Assembly: GCA_001603005.1 (NCBI GenBank)
Contig: LVAJ01000016.1
Location: forward strand, 1-64,000
Direction: 5' to 3'
From: Clostridiales bacterium Firm_04
Lineage (GTDB): Bacteria > Bacillota > Clostridia > Oscillospirales > Ruminococcaceae
DNA length: 64,000 bases
Under the pieces are notes generated by a model, which was not told where the DNA came from, ran no database searches, and saw only the letters and a program-made list of their open reading frames with translations. The translations under genes were made by a program, and so were the position numbers. Each line of letters starts with the position of its first letter. The stretch's first letter is position 1. This document shows, piece by piece, positions 6,687 through 15,627 of the stretch.

Positions 6687-9600
6687 TCAGGCGAATTTGT
6701 TGATGATTCTTGCAATGTATTGCAGGATCATAACAAGATCGTCCGAATCTGCATTGCCATTTTTGTCCACATCTGCATTCAGGACGCCCTGCGTGGAAAT
6801 CTTCACATTTTTATCCTCGGTACAGAAGCGTGCCAGAAGCACTGCATCGGAGACATCAACTTTGAAATCGCCGCTGATGTCACCCTTGACATAACTGATC
6901 GGAGCAGGCGTCGTCGCGCTCGTTGTGGTCTTCGCGGTCGTTGTCGTCTTGCCGGAACTTGTTGTTGCAGCGCTTGTCGTCGTTGTATTTGTCTTGGTTG
7001 TCGTGGTGACCTTCGCTGTTGTCGTGGTGACCTTTGCCGTTGTCGTGGTGACCTTCGCCGTTGTCGTGGTGACCTTTGCGGTCGTCGTGGTGACCTTCGC
7101 TGTCGTTGTGGTGACAGACGCAGTGGTCTCCGAAACATCCGGCTCCATGCAGCGGACAAACTGCTGCGAATTTGCCGCGGATTTTGCCGGACGATACCAG
7201 ACGGTCAGCGTACCGTTCTCATCCGAAATGCCCTGCGAGAGATACAGCAGATTTGCTGCGGTGAACTCCGTGCCGAGCAGATCGTAGAAGTTGTAGACGG
7301 TGTTCGGTTTCAGACCGGTGAAGGTCTTGGTGAGTGCATCTGTATACTGTGGTACACTCGGAACTCTAATCGCAAGGAACCGGAACTTATAGTAGTGATC
7401 TTTATCCTGCGCAAAAGCCTGTGCAGTGCTTCCGTCATAACCGTGTACTGTAATATAACTGGAATAACTGCAATCATTGTACTGCTTTTTAATCGTTTCC
7501 GGATCGTCCAGAAACACAACATCTTTCGTCAGAAAATAAAGATCCTGCGCGCTTTGATGAACACTGCTGAAAAACATTTTCTCAACAGTCTCCGGAATAT
7601 AAATTTCTTTCGCATGGATCAGCTCAAAGAATGCATTATGTCCGATTTCCTTCAGCCCGTACGGCAGCATGAGTGCCGTGTCCTTCGCAAGTTCCCAGCA
7701 CTTATAGAAAGAATAGTCGTCAATTTTCCGAAGTGTTCTCGGAAAATCACCGTTCAGGAGATGCACACAACCGTAAAAAGCCCGCGGTCCGACCTCTGTC
7801 AGATAATCCGGCCAGTCAACTTTTTCCATTTTGGAGCAGTCTCTGAACATCTCCTCCGGAATCTTTTTCATGTTTTCAGGAAGAACAGCTTCCTTTACCG
7901 TACTGTTCATAAATGAACCTTTTTCAAAAACAGTTGTGCAGCGACCGGGGAACACAACCTTATCTGCTGCCATTCCATAAAAGCCTTCCTCAGCTACATG
8001 CTTGATAAAAGGTGAGAGAATTGCTGTATTCGTCTTTGTGACCGGATCATAGAAATGACAGCCGCTCAGCGCACGTTTGCCAATGTTTCTCACATAGATC
8101 GGTGAGCAGATCACGCAGGCATTCATTGCATTCTCGCCGAGCGTTTCAACTGAAGACGGGATCCGAACCGGTTCCATATTGCTTCCACAGCAAAGTGCAT
8201 CTTTTTCAATTGCCGTTATACCCATCTGTATTTCAAGTTTCTTCACATTCGTACAGAGATAAAACGCACGTTCCGGAACCACTCGCAGTGTATACGGGAT
8301 CCGAATCTCACGAACACCGGAATACTCAAACGCACTTTTTCCCATGTAAAGCAGATTTCTCGGAAGATCTGCTTCTTCCAGATTTTTCAAATTATAAAAG
8401 GCAAACTGTCCGATGTTCAGAATATTATCATGCATCTTCACGCGCTTCAGATTCGTCATCTGATAAAAGCAAAAATTATCAATTGCTACAACCTTGAACC
8501 CATTCTGATCGTATTCCGGAACAGTAAAATCGACGATCGCATCTCTGTCTTCCTGCGTGCAATTACGTCTTGTTAAAGTCGCAACCGGCTTTCCGTCTAT
8601 TTCACCTCTATATGCAAATGAGAATACCCTTGATTCTTCTTTTGAAAAGACCGATTTTTTCGGCTCAGTCGGATCATCCTCCGGATCCTCTTGCGGATCA
8701 TCCTCCGGATCCTGCGAACCGTTTCCGTTCAGATTCGGGCATTCGCCCCAGCCGAATCCCAGTTCATCAGACAAATAGCAATGCAGCAATTCATGCTCTA
8801 ATTTGGGTTCAACTCCGACATCGACAATTCCCAGATCAAGCGAAGCATTCAGCTTTCCTACAAAAGAAAGCGTGATATCGGAGCAGCGCCCGCAGCCTTC
8901 ATGCGGTGAATTTAATTTAAAATCCGCCTGCAGTCCGACTAAAACAGATAATTCTCCGCCTTTCTTCATTAACCACATGCTGCCGCCGATACCGATACCG
9001 ATAAAGCCTTCAACAGTCAGACTGAGATCTGTGACCGATGCATTCGATGTGAATTTCTTTCCGGTACCAAATGATGCCGAAAACACCGTGCTGATATCTA
9101 TTTGTCCGGTAATAGACAGATCAATAAACGGGCCGAGCTGAATAATAACATCGCCGACCGGATTTAAGACCATACCATATGGTAATGGGATCTGTTTTTC
9201 TGCAGTGACGGCAATCTCAGCACCGAGCTCGACACTCAATGCCATATCCAGCTGAACCGAGCTCAAAAAACTGGATTTGTAAAATGAAACGTTGTAATTA
9301 AAGCAAAAATCAACAAAGCCGCTCAGATCTACTCCGGTAACATCTTCAAGATCCGACTGACCTTTTCCGAACTGAACGCGAAAATGTACCGAATCACTGG
9401 AAGCTACATAATCATCTTCGTCTTCTTCAGCAGAAGCAGCAGACATCCCGCCGCGTGCGGGGCGCCCCTGTGCAGGCCGTTCTTCACCGTCATAGAAACA
9501 AGTATATTCAAGCCCATACGATTCTTCCGGATCAGGCGGTGTCAAAGTCAGCGTATTATTGGAAGAATCTGCGTCCAGCTTCACAAATTCAAACGCATCA

Positions 9601-10418
9601 TCGGTGTTATACGAAGGATCCGCATGAACGGTGGTAACATCGCCGTCCGTTTCAAGCGAGCTGATCTTGAAGACCGCAGCACCGTGATTTGCCGCATCAA
9701 TGGCAACGACACTGCCTTTTTTGATCTCACCGGTATAGTTCCGAATCAGGTAGATGCCGTTTTCGAGATCCTGATTCAGCACGATATCGTGCGTGCCGTC
9801 CGAATGCAGAACCTGCACATCTTTGTTGTAGACGGCAAAATTCGTGTCATCGTTCTCGTCGAGATTCAGCACCTCATAGCCTTCGTAGTCGCTGATCTCC
9901 GATTGCAGAACCTCCTGCATCATGGATGTGTGCATCGAGTCCGTATACTCCATGCTCAGCGGAACCTGATTCTCACCGACAACATACACCCGGACGAGAT
10001 AATATTCCGGCATGCTCGACAGCGAAACAGGCACATCAATCAGCGTTTCATCCGCCGTAAACGCCTGCATGCCCGTGCCGAGCAGCTTGGGTGCGTTCCG
10101 TTCAGAGGGATCGGAAAAGACGCAGACAACTGCGGTCGCATCCGACGCGGATTCCAGCGAAACCTGTGCGATGCCTTCATTCAGAACCACATCGTGCACA
10201 ACGGCGGTTGCGCCCAGACGCGCCCGTTCCAGATTGATCTCTCTGGCAACCATACTGCCGAATGTGTTGTCGGAATACGCAAGATTTGCTTCTGTTTCCG
10301 GCAGTGCCGGAAAGGATACTTCCGGTTCTGCGGATGCGATCGGCGCAGCGCTTTGCAGGAATCCCGTAACTGACAAAACGGACGCCATAAGAAGTGATAA
10401 AAATTTTTTGCCTTTCAT
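6687..10418 (-). CDS. Very large secreted LRR (BspA-like) dockerin protein
   Basis: 1243 aa. Signal peptide (MKGKKFLSLLMASVLSVTGF), an N-terminal region of ~550 residues rich in beta strands, an acidic Pro/Asp linker (EDDPQEDPEDDPTEP, near residue 590), then BspA-type leucine-rich repeats (FCFYQMTNLKRVKMHDNIL, AFYGCVHLLNGDFPRTL). A Thr-rich linker of repeated TTTTAKV units follows (about residues 1100-1180) and a C-terminal type I dockerin with both calcium loops (GDISGDFKVDVSD, NADVDKNGNADSDD). The dockerin predicts attachment to a cohesin-bearing scaffold on the cell surface; no cohesin gene is in this window. The same N-terminal region and dockerin recur in the partial gene at 60947-64000. 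Function is probably adhesion or binding; no catalytic domain is visible. Confidence 0.9.
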   Translation of the reverse strand: MKGKKFLSLLMASVLSVTGFLQSAAPIASAEPEVSFPALPETEANLAYSDNTFGSMVAREINLERARLGATAVVHDVVLNEGIAQVSLESASDATAVVCVFSDPSERNAPKLLGTGMQAFTADETLIDVPVSLSSMPEYYLVRVYVVGENQVPLSMEYTDSMHTSMMQEVLQSEISDYEGYEVLNLDENDDTNFAVYNKDVQVLHSDGTHDIVLNQDLENGIYLIRNYTGEIKKGSVVAIDAANHGAAVFKISSLETDGDVTTVHADPSYNTDDAFEFVKLDADSSNNTLTLTPPDPEESYGLEYTCFYDGEERPAQGRPARGGMSAASAEEDEDDYVASSDSVHFRVQFGKGQSDLEDVTGVDLSGFVDFCFNYNVSFYKSSFLSSVQLDMALSVELGAEIAVTAEKQIPLPYGMVLNPVGDVIIQLGPFIDLSITGQIDISTVFSASFGTGKKFTSNASVTDLSLTVEGFIGIGIGGSMWLMKKGGELSVLVGLQADFKLNSPHEGCGRCSDITLSFVGKLNASLDLGIVDVGVEPKLEHELLHCYLSDELGFGWGECPNLNGNGSQDPEDDPQEDPEDDPTEPKKSVFSKEESRVFSFAYRGEIDGKPVATLTRRNCTQEDRDAIVDFTVPEYDQNGFKVVAIDNFCFYQMTNLKRVKMHDNILNIGQFAFYNLKNLEEADLPRNLLYMGKSAFEYSGVREIRIPYTLRVVPERAFYLCTNVKKLEIQMGITAIEKDALCCGSNMEPVRIPSSVETLGENAMNACVICSPIYVRNIGKRALSGCHFYDPVTKTNTAILSPFIKHVAEEGFYGMAADKVVFPGRCTTVFEKGSFMNSTVKEAVLPENMKKIPEEMFRDCSKMEKVDWPDYLTEVGPRAFYGCVHLLNGDFPRTLRKIDDYSFYKCWELAKDTALMLPYGLKEIGHNAFFELIHAKEIYIPETVEKMFFSSVHQSAQDLYFLTKDVVFLDDPETIKKQYNDCSYSSYITVHGYDGSTAQAFAQDKDHYYKFRFLAIRVPSVPQYTDALTKTFTGLKPNTVYNFYDLLGTEFTAANLLYLSQGISDENGTLTVWYRPAKSAANSQQFVRCMEPDVSETTASVTTTTAKVTTTTAKVTTTTAKVTTTTAKVTTTTAKVTTTTKTNTTTTSAATTSSGKTTTTAKTTTSATTPAPISYVKGDISGDFKVDVSDAVLLARFCTEDKNVKISTQGVLNADVDKNGNADSDDLVMILQYIARIINKFA
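6998..7114 (-). repeat. 21-bp tandem repeat encoding the TTTTAKV linker
   Basis: About five and a half near-identical 21-bp units (core GTCGTGGTGACCTTCGC) code for the seven-residue repeat TTTTAKV. Third-position differences between units show the array is kept at the protein level while the DNA drifts. Copy number is likely to vary between strains. Confidence 0.85.
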
Positions 10419-10444
10419 TTCTTTCCCCTTTCACAAACAAAAAT

Positions 10445-10500
10445 ATCCTGCATACACCCGTATGCAGGATAATTATAACATATAATAACTGAAAATGCAA
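10445..10500 (-). promoter_or_regulatory. Promoter of the 6687-10418 gene with a perfect 11-bp palindrome at its start
   Basis: TTGCAT (10495-10500) and TATAAT (10472-10477) are 17 bp apart on the minus strand. Immediately downstream is ATCCTGCATAC (10445-10455) with its exact complement GTATGCAGGAT (10460-10470) and a 4-base loop. It could be an operator at +1 or a 5' mRNA hairpin. Confidence 0.7.
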
Positions 10501-10636
10501 TTGTTTTGAAAAAAAGTTGTCCGGTTCAGTGTATCAGCGCGTCATCGGCTGTATTCTGATGAAAAAGATCCCCTCTTGCATTCCCCCAAACGTGATATAC
10601 GGAAAGCAGAATAAAAAAGGAGTCCATACTATAAGT

Positions 10637-11374
10637 TTGAAGGACAAAAACCTCGATTTTTATGTGGAAGAAAAAACAGACGAAACACGCATGCGGAAGC
10701 AATTCCATGACGTTCTGATCATCGGGATCTGCGTCATGGCAGCGATGGCAGCTTATTTTTTGAATTCGATCATCTCAGCTGGGTGCATCGGTATCATGTT
10801 TCTGCTGCTTGGGATCAACGGACTGTCTTACAACAAAAAAAGCAACGCATTTCCGGAACAGAATGTTCTGCCCGCAGCATTTGCAGTGCTCGGTCTGGCG
10901 ATGGGCGTGATACCGCTGATCGGAATGCTTCTGATCCGGTTCGGAAATCTCGATGATGATAAAAATACGATTGTTCTCGCACTCCCGGAAGGAATCCTGC
11001 TTCTGATTCTCGGGATCATGACCGCGGCTTATCCTGCATATTACGCTGCTGTTAAAAAACGCCGCTGTACCTGTTATGTGACGGCAACTTGTATTTCTCC
11101 GGTCATTGCCAGAACCATAAAGGGCACCCGGATCTATGAGCATCTCTGGGAGTTTCCGCTCAACGGCAAGACCGTGCGGGTTTCAGACAAGATTCAGGTC
11201 ACCTCTGAAAAGCCCTATGCGGGCACAACTGAATCCTTCATCGTGAATCCGGATGATCCGGGTGATCTCTACCGGAAAAGACCGTTCCTCGCGCTGTTTA
11301 TCATGTTCGTAGGCATCATGATCTGCGTCATCGCCATCCTGCTGCTGATTCCGACATGCATGCTACTGCGTTAA
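10637..11374 (+). CDS. Membrane protein with DUF3592-like C-terminal part
   Basis: 245 aa from the TTG at 10637. Four strong hydrophobic segments are seen: VLIIGICVMAAMAAYFLN, SAGCIGIMFLLLGI, AFAVLGLAMGVIPLIGMLLI and ILLLILGIMTAAYPAYYAAV. A soluble beta-rich region follows (YEHLWEFPLNGKTVRVSD, YAGTTESFIVNPDDPGDLY), then a last helix (FIMFVGIMICVIAILLLIP). The strand pattern ending in VNPDDPGDLY resembles DUF3592 proteins. The start is uncertain: AAGGAG at 10616-10621 is about 14 bases before this TTG, and in-frame ATG 10559 and TTG 10517 lack ribosome sites. No function is known; it stands alone, divergent from the LRR-dockerin gene. Confidence 0.65.
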   Translation: MKDKNLDFYVEEKTDETRMRKQFHDVLIIGICVMAAMAAYFLNSIISAGCIGIMFLLLGINGLSYNKKSNAFPEQNVLPAAFAVLGLAMGVIPLIGMLLIRFGNLDDDKNTIVLALPEGILLLILGIMTAAYPAYYAAVKKRRCTCYVTATCISPVIARTIKGTRIYEHLWEFPLNGKTVRVSDKIQVTSEKPYAGTTESFIVNPDDPGDLYRKRPFLALFIMFVGIMICVIAILLLIPTCMLLR

Positions 11375-11464
11375 ACGTTCTTTTGTAAGTGTCAAATTGT
11401 TCCGCGTCTTCCCCTCCATAAAAATAGCGTCACGAAATCCCCCGCCTGTCAAGCGGTTTCTTTC

Positions 11465-11493
11465 TTGACAATTTGTACTGCATGATATATAAT
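11465..11493 (+). promoter_or_regulatory. Perfect consensus promoter
   Basis: TTGACA (11465-11470), 17-bp spacer, TATAAT (11488-11493). It lies 55 bases before the ATG of the CPBP protease gene. Confidence 0.85.
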
Positions 11494-11547
11494 AAGAAAA
11501 CAGGCAGCTGTCTCGTCAAACAATCTGAAAATGAAGGAGAAAACGAT

Positions 11548-12612
11548 ATGGAAGCATCTTCAAAGAAGAAACTATGGATTTTTATTGCTGTTGCCTACGG
11601 CGTCACCGCGATCATGAATCTGTTCATGATCGTCGGGCTGAAAAAAGGGTATGATCTCACCTGCTTTGTCAATGCGCAGATGATGTATCCCGCATGCGGC
11701 GTCATCCTGGGCAAGCTCATCTGCCGCAAGCAGAATGAACCGCTTCCGCTCACAGGTTATATCACCGTCCTGACAACAACCGCTGTCATGATTGTGATCA
11801 ACTTCTGCTCGCTGTTCATCCATATGGATCCGCTGGTCGAAGGCGTACCGGGCTCGGATGTCTGGTCGATGCTTTCCAGCATTGCGGTCATGATCGGAAG
11901 TATTGTTGCATATATCTTCTTCTGGGTATGCGGCAAAGAAAAGCGGGAAAAAGCCGGCCTTGAGCGGAAAAACATTGTCTGGAGCATCATACTTGTCATC
12001 GCCTTCATCCTGCTTCTCTCCGCAAAAATCCTGATCAGCGTCGTTACATCAGATGCTGCTGCCTCCACACATGAAGGCATGGATGAACTCAGAACGGCTC
12101 TGACATCCATGAAAACATGGCTCGGCTTTATGATCCTTCCGATCAACTTCTTCTTTGTGTGGATCGCCTTTTTCGGCGAGGAATACGGCTGGCGTTATTA
12201 TTTGCAGCCGATCATGCAGAAGAAATGGGGCAAGCGCGGCGGCGTGCTGCTGCTCGGTCTGGTATGGGCCGTCTGGCATATCGGTGCTGACTTTATGTAT
12301 TATACCACAGAATACGGCTTGCAGGCATTTGTCACCCAGATCATTACCTGCGTGGGTATCGCCATTTTCTTCGGATATGCATATTTGAAAACGCAGAATA
12401 TCTGGGTTCCGGTTATCATGCATTATATCAATAACAATATGGCAGCCCTGCTGAACGGCGGCGAAGCGGATGCGCTCCAGAATCAGGTGATTCCGTGGTC
12501 TGCGATCCCGTTCGCGGCGCTTTCGAGCATCGTGTTCCTGCTGTTCATTCTGATGCCGATTTATAATCAGTCGGTGAAAGACCCCGTAACCGAAAACAGC
12601 ACAACAGAATAA
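11548..12612 (+). CDS. CPBP-family intramembrane metalloprotease
   Basis: 354 aa from the ATG at 11548, which has AAGGAG 8 bases upstream. About eight transmembrane helices. All three family motifs are present near residues 205-310: EEYGWR (the EExxxR motif), a helix ending VWAVWHIG, and HYINNNMAAL. In eukaryotes this family includes the CAAX prenyl protease Rce1; bacterial members act in bacteriocin self-immunity or membrane-protein turnover. The substrate cannot be inferred because no bacteriocin gene is adjacent. It is a single-gene unit with its own promoter and a terminator at 12617-12655. Confidence 0.9.
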   Translation: MEASSKKKLWIFIAVAYGVTAIMNLFMIVGLKKGYDLTCFVNAQMMYPACGVILGKLICRKQNEPLPLTGYITVLTTTAVMIVINFCSLFIHMDPLVEGVPGSDVWSMLSSIAVMIGSIVAYIFFWVCGKEKREKAGLERKNIVWSIILVIAFILLLSAKILISVVTSDAAASTHEGMDELRTALTSMKTWLGFMILPINFFFVWIAFFGEEYGWRYYLQPIMQKKWGKRGGVLLLGLVWAVWHIGADFMYYTTEYGLQAFVTQIITCVGIAIFFGYAYLKTQNIWVPVIMHYINNNMAALLNGGEADALQNQVIPWSAIPFAALSSIVFLLFILMPIYNQSVKDPVTENSTTE

Positions 12613-12616
12613 ATAT

Positions 12617-12655
12617 GAAAAGAGGGATTCACCACAGCGGCGAATTCCTCTTTTC
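12617..12655 (+). terminator. Terminator of the CPBP gene
   Basis: GAAAAGAGGGATTC (12617-12630) pairs with GAATTCCTCTTTTC (12642-12655), closing on an A-tract and T-tract so it may work in both directions. Confidence 0.7.
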
Positions 12656-12775
12656 TTATCATCATCATAAATCAAGCCGCTCCGTCTAAGTATGCGTTAA
12701 ATAGTAATCGTAAATCATCCGTATGCGACAAACAATGTAATCGTATTATAATCTTAAGAATTGGAGGTATCCCTT

Positions 12776-13180
12776 ATGCCACGAAAGAAGAAAACCGAAG
12801 CTGCACCTCTTGCCGAAGTCACGGCTCCGGTCGCAGCAGAAACCGTCACGGAAACAGCAGCAGAAGTTCCTGCCGAGAAGCCGATGAAGAAACCGGCGGC
12901 AAAGAAAACCGCTGCCGCAAAAATGCCAGCAACGAAAGCAAAGGCAACCGCGAAACCCGCTGCCAGAACAGCGAAGGCTGCAACCGCGCCGAAGGAAACC
13001 GTCAAGATTCAGTTCGGCGGCGATGAGTACGACTTTGCCGAGATCAGGAAGGCAGTTGAAGCCGATTATAAGAGCAAATTCAATGGCAAGGTCAAGACTA
13101 TCGAGTTTTACATAAAGCCGGAAGATAAGGCGGTTTACTACGTTATCAACGGTGATTTTTCCGATAAGATCGAGCTTTGA
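12776..13180 (+). CDS. DUF6465-type small protein with Ala/Lys-rich N-terminus
   Basis: 134 aa from the ATG at 12776; GGAGG at 12763-12767 is 8 bases upstream and decides against the in-frame codon 15 bases earlier. The first ~75 residues are a low-complexity Lys/Ala/Pro/Thr stretch (KKPAAKKTAAAKMPATKA), basic and histone-H1-like. The C-terminal ~55 residues (VKIQFGGDEYDFAEIRKAVE through KTIEFYIKPEDKAVYYVING) match the pattern of DUF6465 proteins of Clostridia. Role unknown; the basic arm suggests nucleic-acid contact. A short hairpin terminator follows at 13194-13215. A partial copy of a short palindromic repeat lies at 12704-12720 upstream. Confidence 0.8.
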   Translation: MPRKKKTEAAPLAEVTAPVAAETVTETAAEVPAEKPMKKPAAKKTAAAKMPATKAKATAKPAARTAKAATAPKETVKIQFGGDEYDFAEIRKAVEADYKSKFNGKVKTIEFYIKPEDKAVYYVINGDFSDKIEL

Positions 13181-13193
13181 TTTGACGGTATTG

Positions 13194-13216
13194 TAACGGG
13201 TGCGACTCCCGTTTTT
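13194..13216 (+). terminator. Short terminator
   Basis: ACGGG - 7-base loop - CCCGT followed by TTTTC, directly after the DUF6465 gene. Confidence 0.5.
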
Positions 13217-13227
13217 CATATATTGGA

Positions 13228-13256
13228 TTGAAAATCAGGGCTGATTGTGGTATAAT
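13228..13256 (+). promoter_or_regulatory. Promoter of the 13326 gene
   Basis: TTGAAA (13228-13233), 17-bp spacer, TATAAT (13251-13256). Confidence 0.7.
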
Positions 13257-13325
13257 TGGTAATGTAAGCAATGTGTGAGATAGCTCGCACAAATCGGAAT
13301 TGACATTCACAACGGGAGGTTCATT

Positions 13326-13802
13326 ATGATAGTAGATTACAGTAAATTTGAACGTGGAATAAACTTTTGTGCAGATGTGATCATTGAGGATGGAGGTTCT
13401 GAGAAAACGATAGAAGCTCAGATACAACCTGACCAAAAACATGAGATTCCGGAATCGGGAAAGGAAACACTGGAATTCTTTTTAGACAATTACTCAAAAT
13501 ATAAACAGTTCTTATTAGAGGCTATCTTTGAATACTATCAGGATTGCAGAGATGAATGGGGAGCTACAGAACCTGATGATGAATTATACCCCGAAGTCAA
13601 GGATATGAATAAAATGTATGAGATGGTATCATTAAATACAGTCACTGTTTATGATGAAACAGATTACGGTGAAAGAATAATAGGTCTTTTTTATGATTGT
13701 TCATGGGACGAAGAAGAAGGAATGGGTATAAGGATAGCATTGGGCAGCAATGTTTCCGAAGTTAGATTAGTTAAGATTGGCAACATCGGTGCTGTATATT
13801 GA
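13326..13802 (+). CDS. DUF6985-like acidic protein
   Basis: 158 aa, strongly acidic, no signal peptide. GGGAGG sits 6 bases before the ATG. The C-terminal part (LFYDCSWDEEEGMGIRIALG then VRLVKIGNIGAVY) resembles the DUF6985 pattern found among immunity-type proteins linked to polymorphic toxins. No toxin gene is adjacent. Base composition here (13.3-16.1 kb) is more AT-rich than the flanking LRR genes, which suggests acquisition with the SRAP, SUKH-like and GNAT genes. The family call is tentative; function is unknown. Confidence 0.65.
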   Translation: MIVDYSKFERGINFCADVIIEDGGSEKTIEAQIQPDQKHEIPESGKETLEFFLDNYSKYKQFLLEAIFEYYQDCRDEWGATEPDDELYPEVKDMNKMYEMVSLNTVTVYDETDYGERIIGLFYDCSWDEEEGMGIRIALGSNVSEVRLVKIGNIGAVY

Positions 13803-13886
13803 ATCATCGTCCTTTGCTGCTGATCTGTGCTTTGATGTCACCATAACTTCTGATTTTTCGCAGTAAATAAGAAAGGAGCGAACCCC

Positions 13887-14573
13887 ATGTGTACTTGGTT
13901 CTATGCTGAAAAATCCACGCTGTCACCGATCATCACAAAAGCACAGCAGCTACCGCTGACGGATACGATCAGGAACACTATGTCACGTTCGGCAGAAATG
14001 TCGGGAAATATCCGCCCTACTGATATGGCAGCGGTGTTCGCTCCGAACAAGCAAGGCAATATGGCGGTGTTTCCGATGATTTGGGGCTTCACGGTCGAAC
14101 AATCATCAAAACCGCTTATCAACTGCCGTATCGAAACAGCGGACCAGAAGCCCGTATGGAAAGACTCTTGGTTCAGGCGGAGATGCGTGATCCCAGCATC
14201 GTGGTACTACGAATGGGGCATACCGCCCTCCGAGGTCGGCTATCATAATGCAAATGAGCAGCGCAGCATCAAGAAAGAGAAGTATGTGATTCAGCCGGAA
14301 GGCGCGGAGATCACATACCTCGCAGGACTGTACCTCTTTGAGGAGCATAGAGGTGTTCAGATACCGATGTTCGCTGTCATAACAAGAGAATCGGTCGAAC
14401 CTGTAAGCTCTATCCATGTCCGAATGCCCCTTATCCTCGGCAAAGACAGCTTGCGTGAATGGGTGCGTCCCGACGGTGATCCCAGCAGGATAGCGAAGAA
14501 GGCTTTGACGAATATGGTCATGGAGAAAGCGATAGACTATCCTGAGCCGAAGCCGGAGTTTATGCAGATATAG
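13887..14573 (+). CDS. SRAP-domain (HMCES/YedK-type) protein
   Basis: 228 aa. Cys2 follows the initiator Met, as required for the family: after Met removal the Cys becomes N-terminal and forms a thiazolidine cross-link with abasic sites in single-stranded DNA. Conserved SRAP motifs are present: RRCVIPASWYYEW with its catalytic Glu, and IHVRMPLIL with its catalytic His. The start ATG at 13887 has AAAGGAG 9 bases upstream. The next gene's ribosome site overlaps this gene's TAG stop, so the two are co-transcribed. The enzyme protects abasic sites during replication or SOS; it is common on mobile elements. Confidence 0.92.
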   Translation: MCTWFYAEKSTLSPIITKAQQLPLTDTIRNTMSRSAEMSGNIRPTDMAAVFAPNKQGNMAVFPMIWGFTVEQSSKPLINCRIETADQKPVWKDSWFRRRCVIPASWYYEWGIPPSEVGYHNANEQRSIKKEKYVIQPEGAEITYLAGLYLFEEHRGVQIPMFAVITRESVEPVSSIHVRMPLILGKDSLREWVRPDGDPSRIAKKALTNMVMEKAIDYPEPKPEFMQI

Positions 14574-14582
14574 GAGAAAATG

Positions 14583-15140
14583 ATGGAAGAAGCAATCAAG
14601 CATTACATGGATATAGTGCGAGAGAAAGGGATAAATATATATCACTTTCCGGTAGGCAGACGATTATCGAATGTTGATCCTGAACTAATGCGTCGTTTTA
14701 ATGCAGGTGAAATATTTGTTGCAAGACAGGAACACTCTGATTTTGAGATATTTGATCGTGAGATCGGTTACCCATTGCCAAAGGATATTGCTGATTATCT
14801 CAATGCGTACTGGCAGCCGGGTATATTCGGTTATTATAAAGACTTGCCTGAATGTTTCATGTTGTTTTCAGCTATCCGGCATATAGGCGAAAAGCCTGAT
14901 GATTTCCTTTTACGTTCTAACGGATTGATCGCAGAAGCTAAAAGGTGGCTTTCTTATGACGGCGATATTAGTAAATATATGCCTATCGGCATTTATGATG
15001 CTTATTCCTGTTCATTTCTATTATATGAAGTCGGAACAGGCAGGATCTTCATCGAAGATTTGGATAATGAAGGCTGTGCAGAAAGCGAGCCTGTTGCTGA
15101 TTCATTAAAAGAGCTGATTCTCGGCTTATATTTGAAGTAA
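14583..15140 (+). CDS. SUKH/Syd-like (SMI1/KNR4-type) protein
   Basis: 185 aa from the second of two adjacent ATGs (14580, 14583), which gives the better spacing from AGGAG at 14572-14576. The segment REIGYPLPKDIADYLNAYW has the Pro-Leu-Pro-x-D-x-x-x-Y-L pattern common near the start of SUKH/Syd-fold proteins, and the end (EDLDNEGCAESEPVADSLKELILGLY) fits the same fold. SUKH proteins are best known as immunity proteins to polymorphic toxins. No toxin is visible here, so this may be an orphan immunity gene. The family assignment is moderate. Confidence 0.65.
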   Translation: MEEAIKHYMDIVREKGINIYHFPVGRRLSNVDPELMRRFNAGEIFVARQEHSDFEIFDREIGYPLPKDIADYLNAYWQPGIFGYYKDLPECFMLFSAIRHIGEKPDDFLLRSNGLIAEAKRWLSYDGDISKYMPIGIYDAYSCSFLLYEVGTGRIFIEDLDNEGCAESEPVADSLKELILGLYLK

Positions 15141-15180
15141 AAGGTAATAAGCTTAGTTTTTGTTGTAATGGAGGACGATC

Positions 15181-15627
15181 ATGAGTAAAGAAAATATTCG
15201 ACCGATCACTATGGAGCATATCCAGCGCTATGGTGACATATATGCAAAAGCCTTTTCGGGAGAGCCGTGGAATGATCCGTGGAAGCCGGAAGATGCGGTC
15301 ATTCGCGTTCAGGAGCTGTTGGAGTCAAAGCAATCCTATGGTCTTGAATACGTCCTTGACGGCTAGGTCGTCGGCTTTATCCTCGGAACATCAATGCTGT
15401 TCCATTACGGCAGGACTTTTGAGATCAATGACCTTGCGGTTGATCCCGAATATCAGCGCAGAGGTATCGCAAAGGAACTGCTTGAAAAGTGCCTTGCGGA
15501 TATTAAGGCTCAGGGTATGGTGGGTGTCCACCTTATCACAGCCGGAGAGGGTGTTCTTCCTGAGTTTTACGCAAAATACGGCTTCAAAAAGGAAACTGAA
15601 GTCATACTGATGGGAGCAGAACTGTGA
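15181..15627 (+). pseudogene. GNAT acetyltransferase broken by one in-frame TAG
   Basis: Reading one frame from the ATG at 15181 (GGAGG 6 bases upstream) gives a complete GNAT of about 148 residues, interrupted only by TAG at 15364-15366 after codon 61 (VLDG-stop-VVGFILGTSM). The second half keeps the acetyl-CoA motif A (VDPEYQRRGIAKELLEK) and the end GFKKETE. A single C-to-T change from CAG would explain it. The stop codon of this frame overlaps the GTG start of the next GNAT by four bases (GTGA), so the operon layout is intact. Either a recent nonsense mutation or, less likely, readthrough. Confidence 0.82.

Noticed and set aside
10501..10636. Upstream starts (TTG 10517, ATG 10559) for the DUF3592-like gene
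   Set aside because: Neither has a ribosome site and the first overlaps the divergent promoter region. The TTG at 10637 is used with low certainty.
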